A DNA stretch of 60,000 bases, taken from NCBI RefSeq assembly GCF_029227915.1, contig NC_079886.1:19818501-19878500 (forward strand). The letters are read 5' to 3'. Made by a program: the position numbers and the translations under genes. The DNA is from Hydractinia symbiolongicarpus (taxonomy: Eukaryota; Cnidaria; Hydrozoa; Anthoathecata; Hydractiniidae). This document shows positions 34,320 through 47,499 of this stretch, piece after piece (the first letter of the stretch is position 1; each line of letters starts with the position of its first letter). The notes below the pieces were generated by a model, which had not been told where the DNA came from, did not search any database, and saw only the letters and a program-made list of their open reading frames with translations.

Positions 34320-37300
34320 ACCTTTTTTATTGCAACGTTCTTGGGTTAGCAGCTAGTTGAGTGTACGGGCATTGCAACATTTTTCCGACCCCAACACCTG
34401 CATTTTTCCAAGCGTTTTACACACAGATATTTATTTCAAGAGTCAACAACAAAAGCTCCTATCTTTAGTTCAATGGACTTCAAACGCTGTCAAAATAAAA
34501 AAATTGCTGACATAATCCGTGAACAAAAACACTGAATTTTAAAACCTATCCTGAAGAATAGGAAAATTACGCAAAATATTTACTTTCGCAACACCACATT
34601 CTTTGCTAAATTCTGCCATCTTTAAAATAAAATAATGGATTTTAATTTATGTTGTTGTTCTTTATGCATGCAGATAAGCGGACAAGACTATACACTTTAA
34701 GCTAAAAAATTTTTAACGTAATTTACGTTCAAGATTTAAAGGGAAATCCTGTGAATATGTGAGATATATCAGTGTAAGTGTAAAGCACTTTGAAACTTGG
34801 TCCAAAATGTTTTTTAGTCACAATTATTTTAAAAACTATTTATTCTTAAGGTGACTTTCAGGTACATTTTTATTTCAAAGGATAAATATCTGATCGTACA
34901 ACTCTGCATCTTAGAAATCAGCTATTCTAGCTGCTAAGAAAACTTAGGCTTAGCATGAATAAAAGTTAAGTTTCTGACTCTATTGACTCGTATTATAAGC
35001 TCGATAATCGTACGCCTGCAATTTTGTCAGTCCTATCTTTGTGGAAATTGAAACGAGCTGGAAGCATTGTTGATCTCATACAGAGCATATGTATATATTG
35101 GTCAATTAATAATTGATTACATTACATGACAACCATCACTTCTTGGCAAAAAAGACATTTTTGACATTTTTTTATCATAATAGCTAGAAAAGACATTTTT
35201 TAATTTGCTTAATTCGACTTTAATATGTCAAGGACAAGCATATTTAGAGCAGAGCAGCATGTTTTTTTTGTAATTATCTAGAATCAATGAAAATTCCATT
35301 TCTAGCCTAAAATTCATTTGGAATAAAAATTATTTAAAATAAACCAATGGGAGTGGTAAATTACTCCCAAAAAAAGGGATAAAAAATATAATAATAATGA
35401 AAAATAAAAGATGAAGAATATGACGAATTTCTTATGTTTCTTAAAAAAAACGACACATTGAGCCTAATGCAAAAATCAGCTCCCTGATTTTTGAATGAAT
35501 TGAACAGTTTTGTCGATTTATATAAATGTTTCTTACCTCAGTGTTATCTAGGCATGGACAAAGGTTTCTAAAGAACACGTTTTGTGTCGAATTACGCCGA
35601 GAAAATGACACTCTCAAATTAACAAATGCCTCAAAAGAAGGGGCTTATAATATTATAATAATAAAAGTATAATATTAGTAATTTATAATACTAAAAGTTC
35701 CAGCTGGCTAAGATGATAAATCACAGTTCGATTTCTGCAAACAGTTGCTTTAACTACACTCTTTAACAACACAAACACTGTAAAATAAAGCTGCTGAGAT
35801 AAAGTGAGCATACTACTAGCTAGCTAAAAGTGAAGGTAATTTTGAAGTAAAAAGTAATTTTGTTACCATATGGATTTTGCCAAATTTATGCTAACTAGCT
35901 AGCTAGATGACAAAGTTTATACAGTTTACCAAACAGGTTATTTAAAAAGTTTACCTTGCTTTAGGAAACTCATAATCACAGTTTTTCAAATAAAAGTAAA
36001 TTCTGTTGACTCTCATACCTGTGTACGTTATGTGCTAGCTATATCGTGGTAGTATATGGTAACGTACTACATAAGCGCACTTACCCGCTTTTATTTCATT
36101 CAAAATCAACACACAAGCTTTGTTTACTATGAATGAAGTATTCGAACGTTCGAAATTCATTTAGAACCAAGCAGGAATTCGAAGCTTTCAATATTTTCCC
36201 GCCTTTCTCGGAATTAATTGCGCCATTTTTTTAGGACATTTGCAAATAATTTAACGAGTAGCTGAATAATCATAAAGACGTATTGATTTAAGGATTACAT
36301 TAATTAAACAAAATCAGACATAAAGAGATGGACATAGAGAGAGGGAAATTAGGACCTTTAATAACAACGCCCACAGCGTGTCCGCTACATGGTGTTTTTG
36401 TTATAAGTGCTAGTGCGAGTTCCATTTTATCCGTTTTTTAAGAGTGTCCGTTGTAGTTGATTGAATAATGATTGACTTAAACTTAGTTACTTCATCGAAA
36501 ATATATTTCTATCACCAATAGAATAGGGCAAAATAACTATTTACTTAAAAAAATTAAATTTTTAAATATCTTTTCTTCGGACATTTTGGCTGTAAATCTT
36601 TGTGGAATGTTAATCCGATTTAGGCTGAGGGCTCTCAGACTCAGACAGATTTCTTAAAAAAACAAAAAAAAAAAAAAACAGAATTTTTTAGAATGATGAT
36701 TATAGAATAAATGACGTTATAGAATGAACGAAATCATTAAAACGTTGTCAAACCTTACCTCATCAAGGGCTATGCTATGCAGATGTTTATGTGTGTAGCT
36801 CTTTCAAGAGAAATATAGAAGGGGATTCAGGAAACCTCCCCCGCGCTTCAGGAAGTTCCAGAAGGGCGGCCGCAATAGAGGAAAACAATAAATAAGGAAG
36901 CTGAGATGAAAGAAGGAGTTAACAAAACAGTAGGTATCCTCATAAGGACCAGCAAATTTCGGCCTAACAACTTTGTACAAGTTTCGCAATACCGCAACAA
37001 TAAATCTACTGCGAAAATTCATCTTTGAAAAATATCTCTCTGTGTTTGTTGTGTTTTTGGGACAAAAACAAAAAATTGATTTCAAATTCTTATTTTTCAG
37101 CCTTGTTCTTATAAAATTGTATAAAAAATCTTATCAGTTTAAAAACAGAGGGTGAAATGTTTTTAAAAATTTCAGACAATAATTATGTTTCGAAAAAGCT
37201 TTAGTAAAGTAGAAAGTTGGGAAAATATTGGACCTAGGTCAGAAGCATTGATTAGTGTTTCGAAAAAGGTTGCGTAACTTTAAAAATTCTGGTTAAAACT

Positions 37301-38865
37301 GCTTGTTTATGAACAGAAAATATTAGTCTGACTGTATGGAATTCTAGATATTGACGTTCATAACGCTGGTTGAAATGACGGTTGGCACGGAAATTCTATC
37401 CGATAATTATTATCTGAAAACTATGTCAAACTCTTTATCCATCTCATCTAATATTATAAAGCGCTTAACCTAACGAAGACGTATTTTTTAAGCGCGATTA
37501 TTAAATTAACGATCGGTGCATTGTTGAAATTACCAATGCTATTGTAAATTACCCATGATGCTTCTGTTGAGTTAGAAAATAGTGATTGACTTTTTTTTTC
37601 ATTTTTAATTCAAATAGACGAGTAGTCATGAATGGAAAATAGTCGATAAAATCTTATGAAATTTGTTTCAGAGATAAGTTAAGTGTATCTAAGGTAAAAA
37701 TAAATTTTTTACATTTTTTTAATTAAAATTACAGATGTAATTAATAATCTACGGTAATGCTATACAATATAAAACAAACTAAAGATTTTTAAATTTATAA
37801 AAAACGTTAATCAAGATTTAATGTCAGACAATCGACAATCCTGCTAGTGTTGAATGATTTAGACAAATTGATGAAATTTTGAACGTGGAATGTTATCAAG
37901 ATTTTTATCAGCAAAAAAACAAAAAAAAAACAAACAGCAGAAAGTAAGTTAAAGCAGGAAAACTACTAGTTGCCTACTATTCCGGTTAAGATTTATAAAA
38001 CCCATTTCCTCCCCCCCTCCCTTCCAAAATAAAACAACAACATAAAACAAACAAACAAACGAACGAACGAACAACAACAACAAAATTTAAGTGCCTTCAG
38101 AACAAGATTGGAACGCTACTTGCAAACTCAGGGTCAATATTTGATATGGAATGTGGATTGTTACTATCGTCGTCTGGAAAATCAAAAATAGAGTTGACAA
38201 AATCTTCAAACACATACTGATACTTCAAACTAAATACAAATTTAAGCCAACGCTAGTGTTATAAAAAAAATATAAAAATGTTGTCGCTTTTCTTATATTG
38301 CAGAACCATGTTTTATTGAAGAGTACCCAATCTATTTAAATATTGAAGTCCACTTAAAAATTAGCATAATATATTTTACACGTTTTCCTTGAGGTGAAGA
38401 TTTTGCCAAAATTTTAAAACGTATTAACATACCCAGCCTGAATTACCTCGTGGATTAGGAAAAAATTAATACTACATTACCTAGGAAGTTTCATTTCTAT
38501 TTTATTACCTTTCTCAACTAGTATTTACTTATTATTTCCCCATCTTTTATATTTCACCTCTCTAGTAAACCCGCCTTTTGGCACGGGTTGAAAAAAATCC
38601 AACCTTTTCAATAATTCCGCATACGTGATCGCTGTTATTTCTATCGAGTATCTACAAAAGTTCTACAATTTTTTTTTCGTAATAATATAAGTAACATTTT
38701 GCAACATGCAGCAAGATAGAATGTCAAGTAAAAGTTGCGTGTTTTTCCTTGCATAAAACTAATTTGTCCTAAATTTTTTTTGCGCTTTTGTTCTTTTTTA
38801 CGCATTATAATTTAAAAAACTTGATGTTTAAATTTTAGTGTAAAGTGATTGATTTTAAAGACTAA
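34320..38865. other. Gene-free AT-rich region
   Basis: No supportable gene. It contains CTAG-rich patches (about 35815-35910), an A-rich tract near 36660, and an AAAC/AACG/CAA microsatellite at 38044-38086. The frames at 36804-37155 on the two strands are shadows of each other and unrecognised. Confidence 0.4.
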
Positions 38866-38867
38866 TT

Positions 38868-38920
38868 GGTAGTCTGTGGATAAATCCACGTGTTCACCCC
38901 TTCCTTACACGCTTTTTTTG
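38868..38920 (-). repeat. Helitron-like 3' end, fragment
   Basis: On the minus strand it reads GGGTGAACACGTGGATTTAT, then CCACAGACTACCAATTAG: a degraded copy of the hairpin-CTAG end of the family at 23235-23658. Confidence 0.45.
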
Positions 38921-39312
38921 TTTCAAAATGAATATTCTTAGGTTTTGGGGAAAAATCATTTTGACATATTCTTAGCCCCTTTCTAAGTATAGTTATTGAA
39001 ATATCTAAGAATTTAAACTAGAGTAGAAATCATCTCAAGGTGCTTTTGTTAAAGCAGCCTAATTTAAATGACAGACAGAAAACTAGGTTTTGTGGGAAGA
39101 ATTGAAACTTAAGAAAAAACATTTTGCATGAATGATAAGATGCAACTATATATGTTGTTTTTAATTAATATTCCATTTGGGATGCAACCAAAATTTCAAG
39201 ACGACCATATTCTGAACTTTTTGTATAATTTCATCTTGAATATTCTTATAGATTATATTTTTATAAAAAAGGTGCATATCGTTTTTGCTTTGTGCAATCT
39301 TCTGTGTCCGTA

Positions 39313-39365
39313 GCACGATTATAAATTCGCGCAGAGACAGACAGACAATAGAATGTGTTCTCAGT
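39313..39365 (-). repeat. Helitron-like internal fragment
   Basis: Minus strand carries CTATTGTCTGTCTGTCTCTG and a GCGCGAATTTATAATCGTG segment, matching the 5' part of the family. No ends are retained. Confidence 0.35.
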
Positions 39366-39604
39366 GTAGAATAGGTCTTACAGAAATAACCTCGGTATCA
39401 CGTTGTCACGTGATTTTCAAGCAAACGGTATTTAATCACACGACGACTCCTCTTCTCAAAACAACTTATTATTTTGTCAGGTCTGTTTAAAGGAAAATAA
39501 ATAAGTTATTAAAACTCCAGGTGCAGTGAAATTTAAAATTTTGAGCAGACAATTAGAAGAAAATTTTGCATCACAAATAAAAACTTTAGAGTATTATTAT
39601 AGAG

Positions 39605-39845
39605 ACTAGTCGGTTACCAGTGAAACAATCCACGTAGTCGCCGTCTTTCATATATGGCATTTCGTGTTTCCGTAACACGACATTTTCTTGCAGACAGACA
39701 AACAGAATACGGTTACTATAAATATAGATAACTAGATAAATCCACGGGTTCGCCCGTCCTTTAATTACCGCATTCCGTGTTTCCGTAACATGACTTTTTT
39801 CTTGCGCACAAACGGACAGACGGAATGCGGCTATTATTAAAGAGA
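39605..39845 (-). mobile_element. Helitron-like elements, two head-to-tail units
   Basis: Unit 39845-39732 starts TCTCTTTAATAATAGCCG, has GTCTGTCCGTTTGTGCGCAA and GGACGGGCGAACCCGTGG, and ends CTAG with a truncated hairpin. The next unit ends GACTAG at 39605, followed by T. A third 5' start (TCTCTATAATAATAC) begins at 39604. The 106-codon minus frame here is an artefact. Confidence 0.7.
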
Positions 39846-39909
39846 TACAAAGTATATATTCTCCTTTTTTCACAAAATCATTTGAGGCTAAAAAGTTGTA
39901 CAACAAACA

Positions 39910-41100
39910 AGAACACCCAACTGAGATGTAAACTTTCGGGCATTCTATATTGATGCGTGTCCTTGTTACTTGTAGTCATTAAAATTCCAGGTAATTATAT
40001 TTAAAGACTGATTAAAAATTTTGGGCAAACAATAGAAGAAAAATTTGCATCACAAGTAAAAACTGTAAAGTCTACTATTAAATCAATGCGCTGTCTCGAA
40101 TTATTTCGAGCGAAATTAATACTTTTCATATAGTTTGAAGGTAAAAGATTTCTCTTACTATTCATTTCATTTAGTTTCTTAAGCTGTGTTTCGCTGGAGG
40201 TTTAAGTAAGCTTCACAGGTATGATCTTAAGAAGGTTTAAATTTGAACTTTAACTCGTTTATGTACGCATTATCAGTTAAATAGAACCATTTTAATCTCA
40301 AAACAGTTTAAAAAACCCAGAAGTTTAAAAGAAATTTAATGAATATTCACGTATATTTCACCTCAGCGGAATATGCTACAGTTAGCTCATGGTAACTCAA
40401 ATACCAGATAACTTGAACTTTTACTATCTGGAACCATTTTCTTAGATGCCTTGAACTTTCATTAATGCTTTCGTATAAAAAAACTTTAACATGCATACTG
40501 TACATGACATGCATACTGTGTAATTTGCAGATCGGAATATTTGTATTTTCTATTGTCATATGATGACGTCATAGGTCATTTTGTCACATGTCTATCCATT
40601 TTGTCTTGATTAAGTAGTTACTGACATAAATACGCGTAGATATACCAAGTTTTATTCCATGAAAGCTACCAACACCAAGTTTCTCAAAATGTCGACTTTT
40701 TAAAAAAAATATTTTTGAAAATTAATCCTTAGAGAAATCCTTTGTCTTCATAACATCTGTAAATGTTACTAATAATATCTTACATTCTTATATTACTTTT
40801 GTAATGGCTAGTACTGTAAATAGTTTTGAAAGAGATAAAAACGCGAGAATTTCCAAAAAGACATATTTTTTTCGACCAAAGTCTCATTATGACGTCATCA
40901 CTTCTTATGGTGACATGTCAATCCAAGTATTTTGTCACTAATTTGGTCACAACATTTTGATGCTTCTTTGTGCCCAGTTCGTCTCTTAAAACCGAACAAA
41001 ACAAAAGTTACAGCCTGCGGGCACTTTATGCCTCACCCCCCTGAATACTTACAAGGGTAAAAAGAGCCCATACCAAATACGGTTAATAATAAAATCGCTT
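39910..41100. other. No gene; probably old repeats
   Basis: Contains ATGACGTCATNR-type motifs at 40561 and 40892 and a segment near 40970-41040 with repeat-like character, but no second copy long enough to define a family here. No coding. Confidence 0.35.
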
Positions 41101-41104
41101 TAAC

Positions 41105-41230
41105 TAAGATATAACCTCATTTTAGACCAAATTCGATTTAACAGGAGCTTCGTTTAACTCAAACATTCGTTAAGTCGAGCTATTTTCTTCGGTCCCTTGG
41201 AAGTTCGAGTTATGGGGAGTTAACTGTAAT
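41105..41230 (-). mobile_element. MITE-like repeat ending TACAGTTAACTCCCC
   Basis: Minus strand starts TACAGTTAACTCCCCATAAC and then TCGAACTTCCAAGGGACCGA, followed by a second, imperfect copy of the TCGA-GTTAA motifs. TACAGT-type ends are frequent in TA-inserting MITEs. The other end is not clear. Confidence 0.4.
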
Positions 41231-41733
41231 AGCAAAATTTAGCAAAAACCAGGGTTTTAAGTCCGACCGATTTTCAGCCGAAAACAGGATCTAGGAGCTT
41301 TCAATCATCTTTTTAATGTTTTTACCTTTCCTTTCCTTGAATCACGGGGTCTTTGAATTTTAAACTCAAAAAACAAATTTTTTTTTGATATGTGAGTGTT
41401 AATCTGGAATGCAATCATGGAATGCACTTTCTACCTTCTGAAGAATATTGTTTGTTTACAGTATGCAAGAAGACAACGCTTGAAATGTCACACCTTTGAT
41501 TAAAATTTACATAAAAATAAAATTGCGAGAGAATAAATAGGACGCTGTAAAGAAAGATTACTAACATTTCGAAAATTAGTTTGAAAAAAAATTGTACTGG
41601 CTGAAAAAGTAATATTTACTACAAAATCAGCGTTTTAATTACTGCTTTCAGGATTGTTTTTTTTTGTCTGCAGGTTTTTTCATAAACATTCTTTGTTTTC
41701 GGAACAATTGCAATCTAAAGCGGAATTTAGAAA

Positions 41734-41945
41734 CTAGCCGGAGGCTGTGACCCGAGTTGAGCGCTTAATAAAGCCGTAAGCTATACCAAACATCCAGTGA
41801 AGGTATATAGTATGTCGTAAATCGAGTAAAGCTCACAGAACATTATAGTGATTCGGGTGTTATATTTTTCAAAAAATAACTTTACTGCAAATTAAGGTAA
41901 TAAAAAAGCACAGCTTTCAACCTATTGTTACCCTGTCAAAGCAAA
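41734..41945 (-). repeat. Dispersed CTAG-ending repeat, best full copy
   Basis: Minus strand reads from GACAGGGTAACAATAGG through AAAGTTATTTTTTGAAAAAT, TTTACGACATACTATATACC and CTTTATTAAGCGCTCAACTC to CACAGCCTCCGG-CTAG, followed by T. About 212 bp. Related copies at 1689-1936, 3701-4092, 17288-17414 and 41990-42145. Confidence 0.65.
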
Positions 41946-41989
41946 AACATACGACCAACAATTTTTGCGGAATAAGTTTAAAGTTTAAA

Positions 41990-42145
41990 AATTATTCGTG
42001 AAACCGGGCTGAGTGCTCAATGCAGGTAAAACATGTCGTACAACTGTTTAAATAATACCCTTTCTAAAAAAGAACTTTATCGCAACTTTGGTTGAAAAAA
42101 CACAAGAAACACCCTGTTGTTATCCGAAGCAAATAACACAGCAAC
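41990..42145 (-). repeat. Dispersed CTAG-family repeat, second copy in tandem
   Basis: Same orientation as 41734-41945 and about 50 bp away. Has GATAACAACAGGGTG, AAAGTTGCGATAAAGTTC, GTACGACATGTTTTACC and GAGCACTCAGCCCGG. The CTAG end is missing. Confidence 0.55.
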
Positions 42146-42149
42146 TTTA

Positions 42150-42920
42150 TTATGTGATATCATTCACTCACACCCGTGGTTGAGAGTGTTTAAAATGCAA
42201 CGAGTGTTCCGCGAGGTAACAAAAAATTTAATTAGGGCGCCGTATCGATCAATATTCACTGTATAATACGAATTTTTTGATCGTTATTTTTTTATTTTTT
42301 TCAAGAAATTAATTTATCTGTTGCCTTAGTGTGAGTGTTAAAACCGCTTCGGTTTCTTGTTTTTCTTAAAATTTGTATAATTCATTGTTTATTTAAATGT
42401 TTAGAAAATTTAATTGTTACAAAATTAATTGTGGGTAAAAAAACATCGCAAATATCACATAATCAAGACTGTTGTCTCCTTAAACCAATAATAATTGCAG
42501 TTAGCAATAAAAAAATTATTTGAAGACTTTATTTTAGCCAACTGAAAATTGGCTACTTTTACTGTTTAGCCAGAGGTAACACTAACAGCAAGGTAGCCAC
42601 ACCCCCAAGTTCCAGCTTACTAGAAATTATTATTTTAAAGAATGTTTTAACATGTTGAAACATTTAAAACAAGTATAACAAAAGTAAAAACTTTTAGAAT
42701 ACAAAAAAAATCAACAAAAACAAAGCTACTAACGTCAACGCCGCAACTTTCAAAATAGTCTTAGTCACGCAGGCTCATATTGTTTCCTATTCTTTCCAGC
42801 ATGCTAGCTCTATTTATAAAAATTGAACCCCATGATTGCTAAACTACGTGTTAGTGGTAAAAACGGCCGATAAAAGTAAAGTTGTATGATAACCTTTTAA
42901 TAAAGCACCGGCGCAACCAT
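42150..42920. other. No gene seen
   Basis: Contains a small hairpin at about 42535-42556 (TAGCCAACTG, then TTGGCTA). The 62-codon plus frame at 42335 is unrecognised. Confidence 0.4.
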
Positions 42921-42951
42921 TTTTAACAGAATACGACTATTATTGAAAAGA

Positions 42952-43259
42952 CTAGTCGTTAGCCCGTGGAAAAATCCACGGTTTCGCCCCGTCCTTTAAA
43001 TTTACCCATCGCAACAAAGTGGATAAAAATGCATCGCATTTAATATTCATGTGAATTTTAAAAATTTCGTGTTTCCGTTACGGAACGCGGCTTTCGCGGA
43101 CACACAGACATAATACGGCTATTATTGAAGAGACTAGTCGTTAATCCGTGGAAAAATCCACGGGGTCGTCCGTCTTTAAAATACACGCTATTTCGTGTAC
43201 CCATTGCACGACGCTTTTCTTGTGGACAAAAAGACAAAAAAAGGCTATTATTAAAGAAA
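42952..43259 (-). mobile_element. Helitron-like elements, two head-to-tail units plus a third 5' end
   Basis: Unit 43259-43134 (126 bp) and unit 43133-42952 (182 bp) both end with hairpin CCGTGGATTTTTCCACGG, then GACTAG. A third 5' end begins at 42951 (TCTTTTCAATAATAGTCG) and stops near 42925. The second unit has extra internal sequence, so it is a longer family member. The ORF at 43148-43357 on the plus strand is not a gene. Confidence 0.75.
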
Positions 43260-43359
43260 AAAAAGACTTTTTAATTCTTGGATCCATTGATCGTACCGTG
43301 ACCGCAGAAGCATGTTTTAATCACTCTGCTTTTGGGCGTGATTTAAAATGCAATTAAAT

Positions 43360-45450
43360 TTTTTTTCTTCACAAAAACAGTGGACTCTGAAGATTTCACT
43401 GCGCGGTAATTTAGCAATCCTATGCAAAAAGCTTAAATGCAAAAATTTTTTTTTAAAGAATCATAAATCTAAACCTTTTGCTAAGTATTCATTAAAAACG
43501 AATTTTAAATATAAACCCACGTAAAAACTACATCAAGGATAATTTAAAGAAATATGTTGTCCCTTCTAATGGCAATTATTACCTTAATGTCGTATAATTA
43601 AAATTTACCTGTTACGTGTACAAAATACTTAGTAGTTTTATTTTTCGCTTTTATCGGTTTTATTGCCATGCATTAAAGTGAAGTGAACAAACCACCTCGA
43701 TAATTTGCTAGCATATTTTGGAACGTAGCCAACTTGTTTAACGTGCACAACATCGTTTTGTGGGATTTAAGCTTTGCGGGATTTAACTGAAAAAAGAAAA
43801 GATACAGCTGGAATATCATTTCCATTTCCTTTGATTCTAAATATGAGGAAATGTTAAATAGTATAGCCAGAAATTTAGGCCTGTGATTAATTAAAATTAA
43901 AGGTGATATTTAATGCATACTTTTGGCACTACCCAGGGGATATGAAAAAACAACTACTTTTCGTAACATATTGCCATAAATTTTAGAGCTAGCTCAGCAT
44001 TTCGAACGTATACTTCTAAAATTATTTATTAAATGGAACGAAACAAAAACATTTGTAATCCCAACAAAGACTTGATAACAGATGACAATTTTTAGCTTTT
44101 TAATGTTCATATATATATATTTCATGTTTTAAAGACAATTCTCCTATAAAATGTAGGGGTTAAATAAATGTAAATAATAAAAATAATCAACACAAAGAAA
44201 TACTTGAAAAATAATAATAATAATAATAATAGCAGTAATAAAACTTTCTTTACACATCTAGAAAGGGACAGACCGAACTAACACAACAACCGTATGGTTT
44301 GCAAGTTAATAAAACGCACACAAATGTTGCGCAAAGAAATGACCGATAAAAAAAAGATGAAAATGGTGACAAAGAAATAGCGGCTCATAATTCAGTTGAC
44401 AATGAACTCACAGCAAAACCAACATTGAAATTCCTCTCAGCATTTCTCAACATCCGAGCACGTTTAGAAAGCATGCTTATTTATGCACTCATTTAAACAA
44501 CGCGTGTTCTAATTAGTATGTCTTGGCATCGTGAAAATTTGTAAAAATAAATTCTCCTAAAAAAACACGGCAAAATGTATTTAAAAAAATAATGCGAAGT
44601 TTTGTTAACTGTAGGCTAAATCCACTAAAACTGGTGCAAATTTTTTTTTTTTTGACTTAAATTAAAAGCCTACACTCCTTTCTATGGCTTTGTGTAGCCA
44701 ATAAAAAAGCGGTAAGGCCATGTAAAAACGTGACGCGTATTTGTATAAGTTTTGTTACCTGAGCCCCTAAAGCCCCAATACCTGGATACCATAAGGAACG
44801 TTTTTACTGATGTAAATATAATGGTTCTACACATTTGTTTTACAAACGTTCATATACCAGACATTTATTTATATAACTCTGAACAGGAGCTCAGACATCA
44901 GTTACTAAATAACCCTCAACCAACTCGCTCGGAAATTATACATATTTGTTACGATATTGTAGTTTTACTCTTTTTATTCTGATTTTATACTATGTCAATT
45001 AAATGGGAAAAGGGCTTGGGTGGACACACGTTAACTTTAACTCTGTTTTGGAAAGGGTGCAAAGCTTCCATTTAACTCCTTGGCACCAATCGCATATTAA
45101 TTAATACCGTCAGTAATATCGAAAAACTATGTTAAAAATAACATGAACTCATGTGAATCTATCGAGTTGTGTTCTTTTGACATTGTATGAAACGAATCTC
45201 TTGATCTAAAGAATGTCTTATTCGTATTGGTTATCACGCGTATTATTGTTTTTGCATTCGCGAACATTATTAATTTTAATTTTTTTTATGTTAGCTTTTA
45301 TTTTTCAATAACACGAAAGTTGTAAAGAAATTGAAAAGTGTTGTGCACGAGAATTAACGCGCATTAAAATATCATTTTATAGTTTACATAAAAATGTCTA
45401 GTTAGCTAATTGTTAGAAGATGTAGGTAGATATGTTCCAGAATTAATAAG
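43360..45450. other. No gene seen
   Basis: AT-rich sequence with AT and AAT microsatellites near 44110 and 44210-44230. The 76-codon plus frame at 44752-44982 has no recognised motif. Confidence 0.4.
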
Positions 45451-45456
45451 CCCGAA

Positions 45457-45962
45457 ATACGTCTCTATTGTTATTGCGCGAAAATAAACACGCGCTAAAT
45501 ACGTTTCTATTGTTATTGCTCAAAAATAAATACGCGTGAAATACGTTTCTGTTGTTATTGCGCAAATATAAACACGCGCAAAATACGTTTCGATTGTTAT
45601 TGCGCGAACATAAACACGCGCAAAATACGTTTCTATTGTTATTGCGCGGGAATAAGCACGTGCGAAATATGCTTCTGTTGTTATTGCGCAAATATAAACA
45701 CGCGCAAAATACATTTCGATTGTTATTGCGCGAATATAAACACGCGCAAAATACGTTTCTATTGTTATTGTACGAAAATAAACACGCGCTTAATACGTTT
45801 CTGTTGTTATTGCGCAAATATAAATACGCGCAAAATACGTTTCGATTGTTATTGCGCGAATATAAACACGCACAAAATACGTTTCTATTGTTATTGCGCG
45901 GGAATAAGCACGCGCGAAATATGTTTCTGTAGTTATTGCGCATAAATAAACACGCGCAAAAT
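45457..45962. repeat. 42-bp minisatellite, 12 copies, with trimer higher-order order
   Basis: Unit core CGTTTCTRTTGTTATTGCGC, then AAATATAAACACGCGCAAAATA. Copies fall into three types by bases 6-9 (TATTG, TGTTG, GATTG) that rotate in order, giving a 126-bp unit. The first type alternates between GGGAATAAGCACG and AAAATAAACACG forms, hinting at a 252-bp unit. Because 42 is divisible by 3, several frames stay open on both strands (up to 166 codons); these are not genes. Confidence 0.9.
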
Positions 45963-45974
45963 ACATTTTGCTGG

Positions 45975-47230
45975 CAAAATGAATGAGATTAAAGTGAAAA
46001 CCATCTTTTTTTACCACGTAATATTGTCTTGCTGATTATTGCTTTTTATCGTACATTAAGAACCAAAATGCTTCATATAAACAAGGTTGCATGTTTAGGT
46101 CTCTTCAGTTTACATTTTGAGTTCAAATTGTGGTATGCAGAATAACAACATTTAACTAAAAATATTGATCAATACACTCAAAAAGTAAAAAGTGAAGAAA
46201 TTTTGTGCAAGTATAAAACTAATTTTTTCACCGACTAAAAAAATTTAAATGGACTTCCATTTTGCCAACTTTTCAGGTATTTGTATTTAGTTTTTCATAT
46301 TTAAATTTGTTTCTTTCCTCCTCGATTCTAATACATTAAAGAAATAAACCTACACAAATCCCACTACTACACTGGAAAAAGCTCACTTAAGATCAGAGAT
46401 AACTGGAGAAGTAAACTACTAAATTTTAGTTTCCTATTTCCTAATTCTAAATATAACTTTAAAATGCATTCGCAAAGTCTCCTCAAGGTTTTGCTAAAAG
46501 CTGAATCGTGTATTTTAGTCTCTTTTCAAAAGACATTTGCATCAATATTCCTTGACCGATGAATACAAATGTTGAATGAACTTTAATTCTAAAATTAATA
46601 TCCAACTTAATTTATTGTGTTAGCTGTTTACTTTTCTACATTTTTTAGTTTTGTTTCTTATAATATTTAGAAGTTTATTTGGTATATCAAAGTTCTCTGC
46701 AAAAGTTAATTTGAGGTTGCGTTTTTAATGGTGCAACTTGATTTAGTTGCTTATTTCAAACTTGACACACTGAAGTATAAAATTTATAAAAAGATTTAAA
46801 AGCACGCTAGTTTAAAGTTTAATGTTAGTCAAAATCTGTGACAATGATAGAATATACATTTATAACGCAGTCTGTAAAGACAATAAAGTTAAAATTTCTG
46901 TTGATATTTTTTCTCTCAGCTAAACCACTATAATATTGACAGTAAAACCACGTAGAATTAGGACATACTTTATTGTAAAGAAAAAACTACAAGCAAAATG
47001 TAACATACCTTCCAGTAATAGTTCTCATCTCACTGCTGCACAAGCACGCCAAGTTATTAAAAAATGTTTATTGTACAGATGTCTTTAACCTTTTGCGCGT
47101 AGGTGCAAGAATTAGATCACGAGTTTTCCGCATCAAACACTAAGTAGAAAAATATTAAACAGTTTTTTTGCTCGTACCTGGTGTCATCGTAAATTCTGAC
47201 TTCCCCTAAAAAAACTCATTATAAATTAGT
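45975..47230. other. No gene seen
   Basis: AT-rich sequence without supportable exons, repeats or RNA genes. Confidence 0.4.
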
Positions 47231-47238
47231 GTAAAGTA

Positions 47239-47325
47239 ACTCCCCAGTCATTATTATCTGGTGAATATTAACTCCCCAGTTATTATTATCTGGTGAATAT
47301 TAACTCCCCAGTTATTCTAACCTAG
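47239..47325. repeat. 32-bp tandem repeat, three copies
   Basis: ACTCCCCAGTTATTATTATC followed by TGGTGAATATTA occurs nearly three times; the third copy diverges after the first half. A looser ACTTCCCAGAGTTATTATT follows. Confidence 0.85.
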
Positions 47326-47499
47326 TAAAAGAAGACTTCCCAGAGTTATTATTTCCTAGAAAAAGAATTAACTCTTTCAGTGGATTTTGACACCCTTTTC
47401 GAATCATAAAATATTTAAGGACTAAAAACATACTAAAAATGAAAACATATGAAATCAAGCGCATTCGGAGCATATCATATCAGAATCTTAAATAATAGA

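Noticed and set aside
39586-39906. 106-codon minus ORF
   Set aside because: Runs through two Helitron-like units.
45443-46017. Long ORFs on both strands (up to 166 codons)
   Set aside because: They are translations of the 42-bp minisatellite; the period is a multiple of three, so frames stay open. No start context or non-repeat domain.
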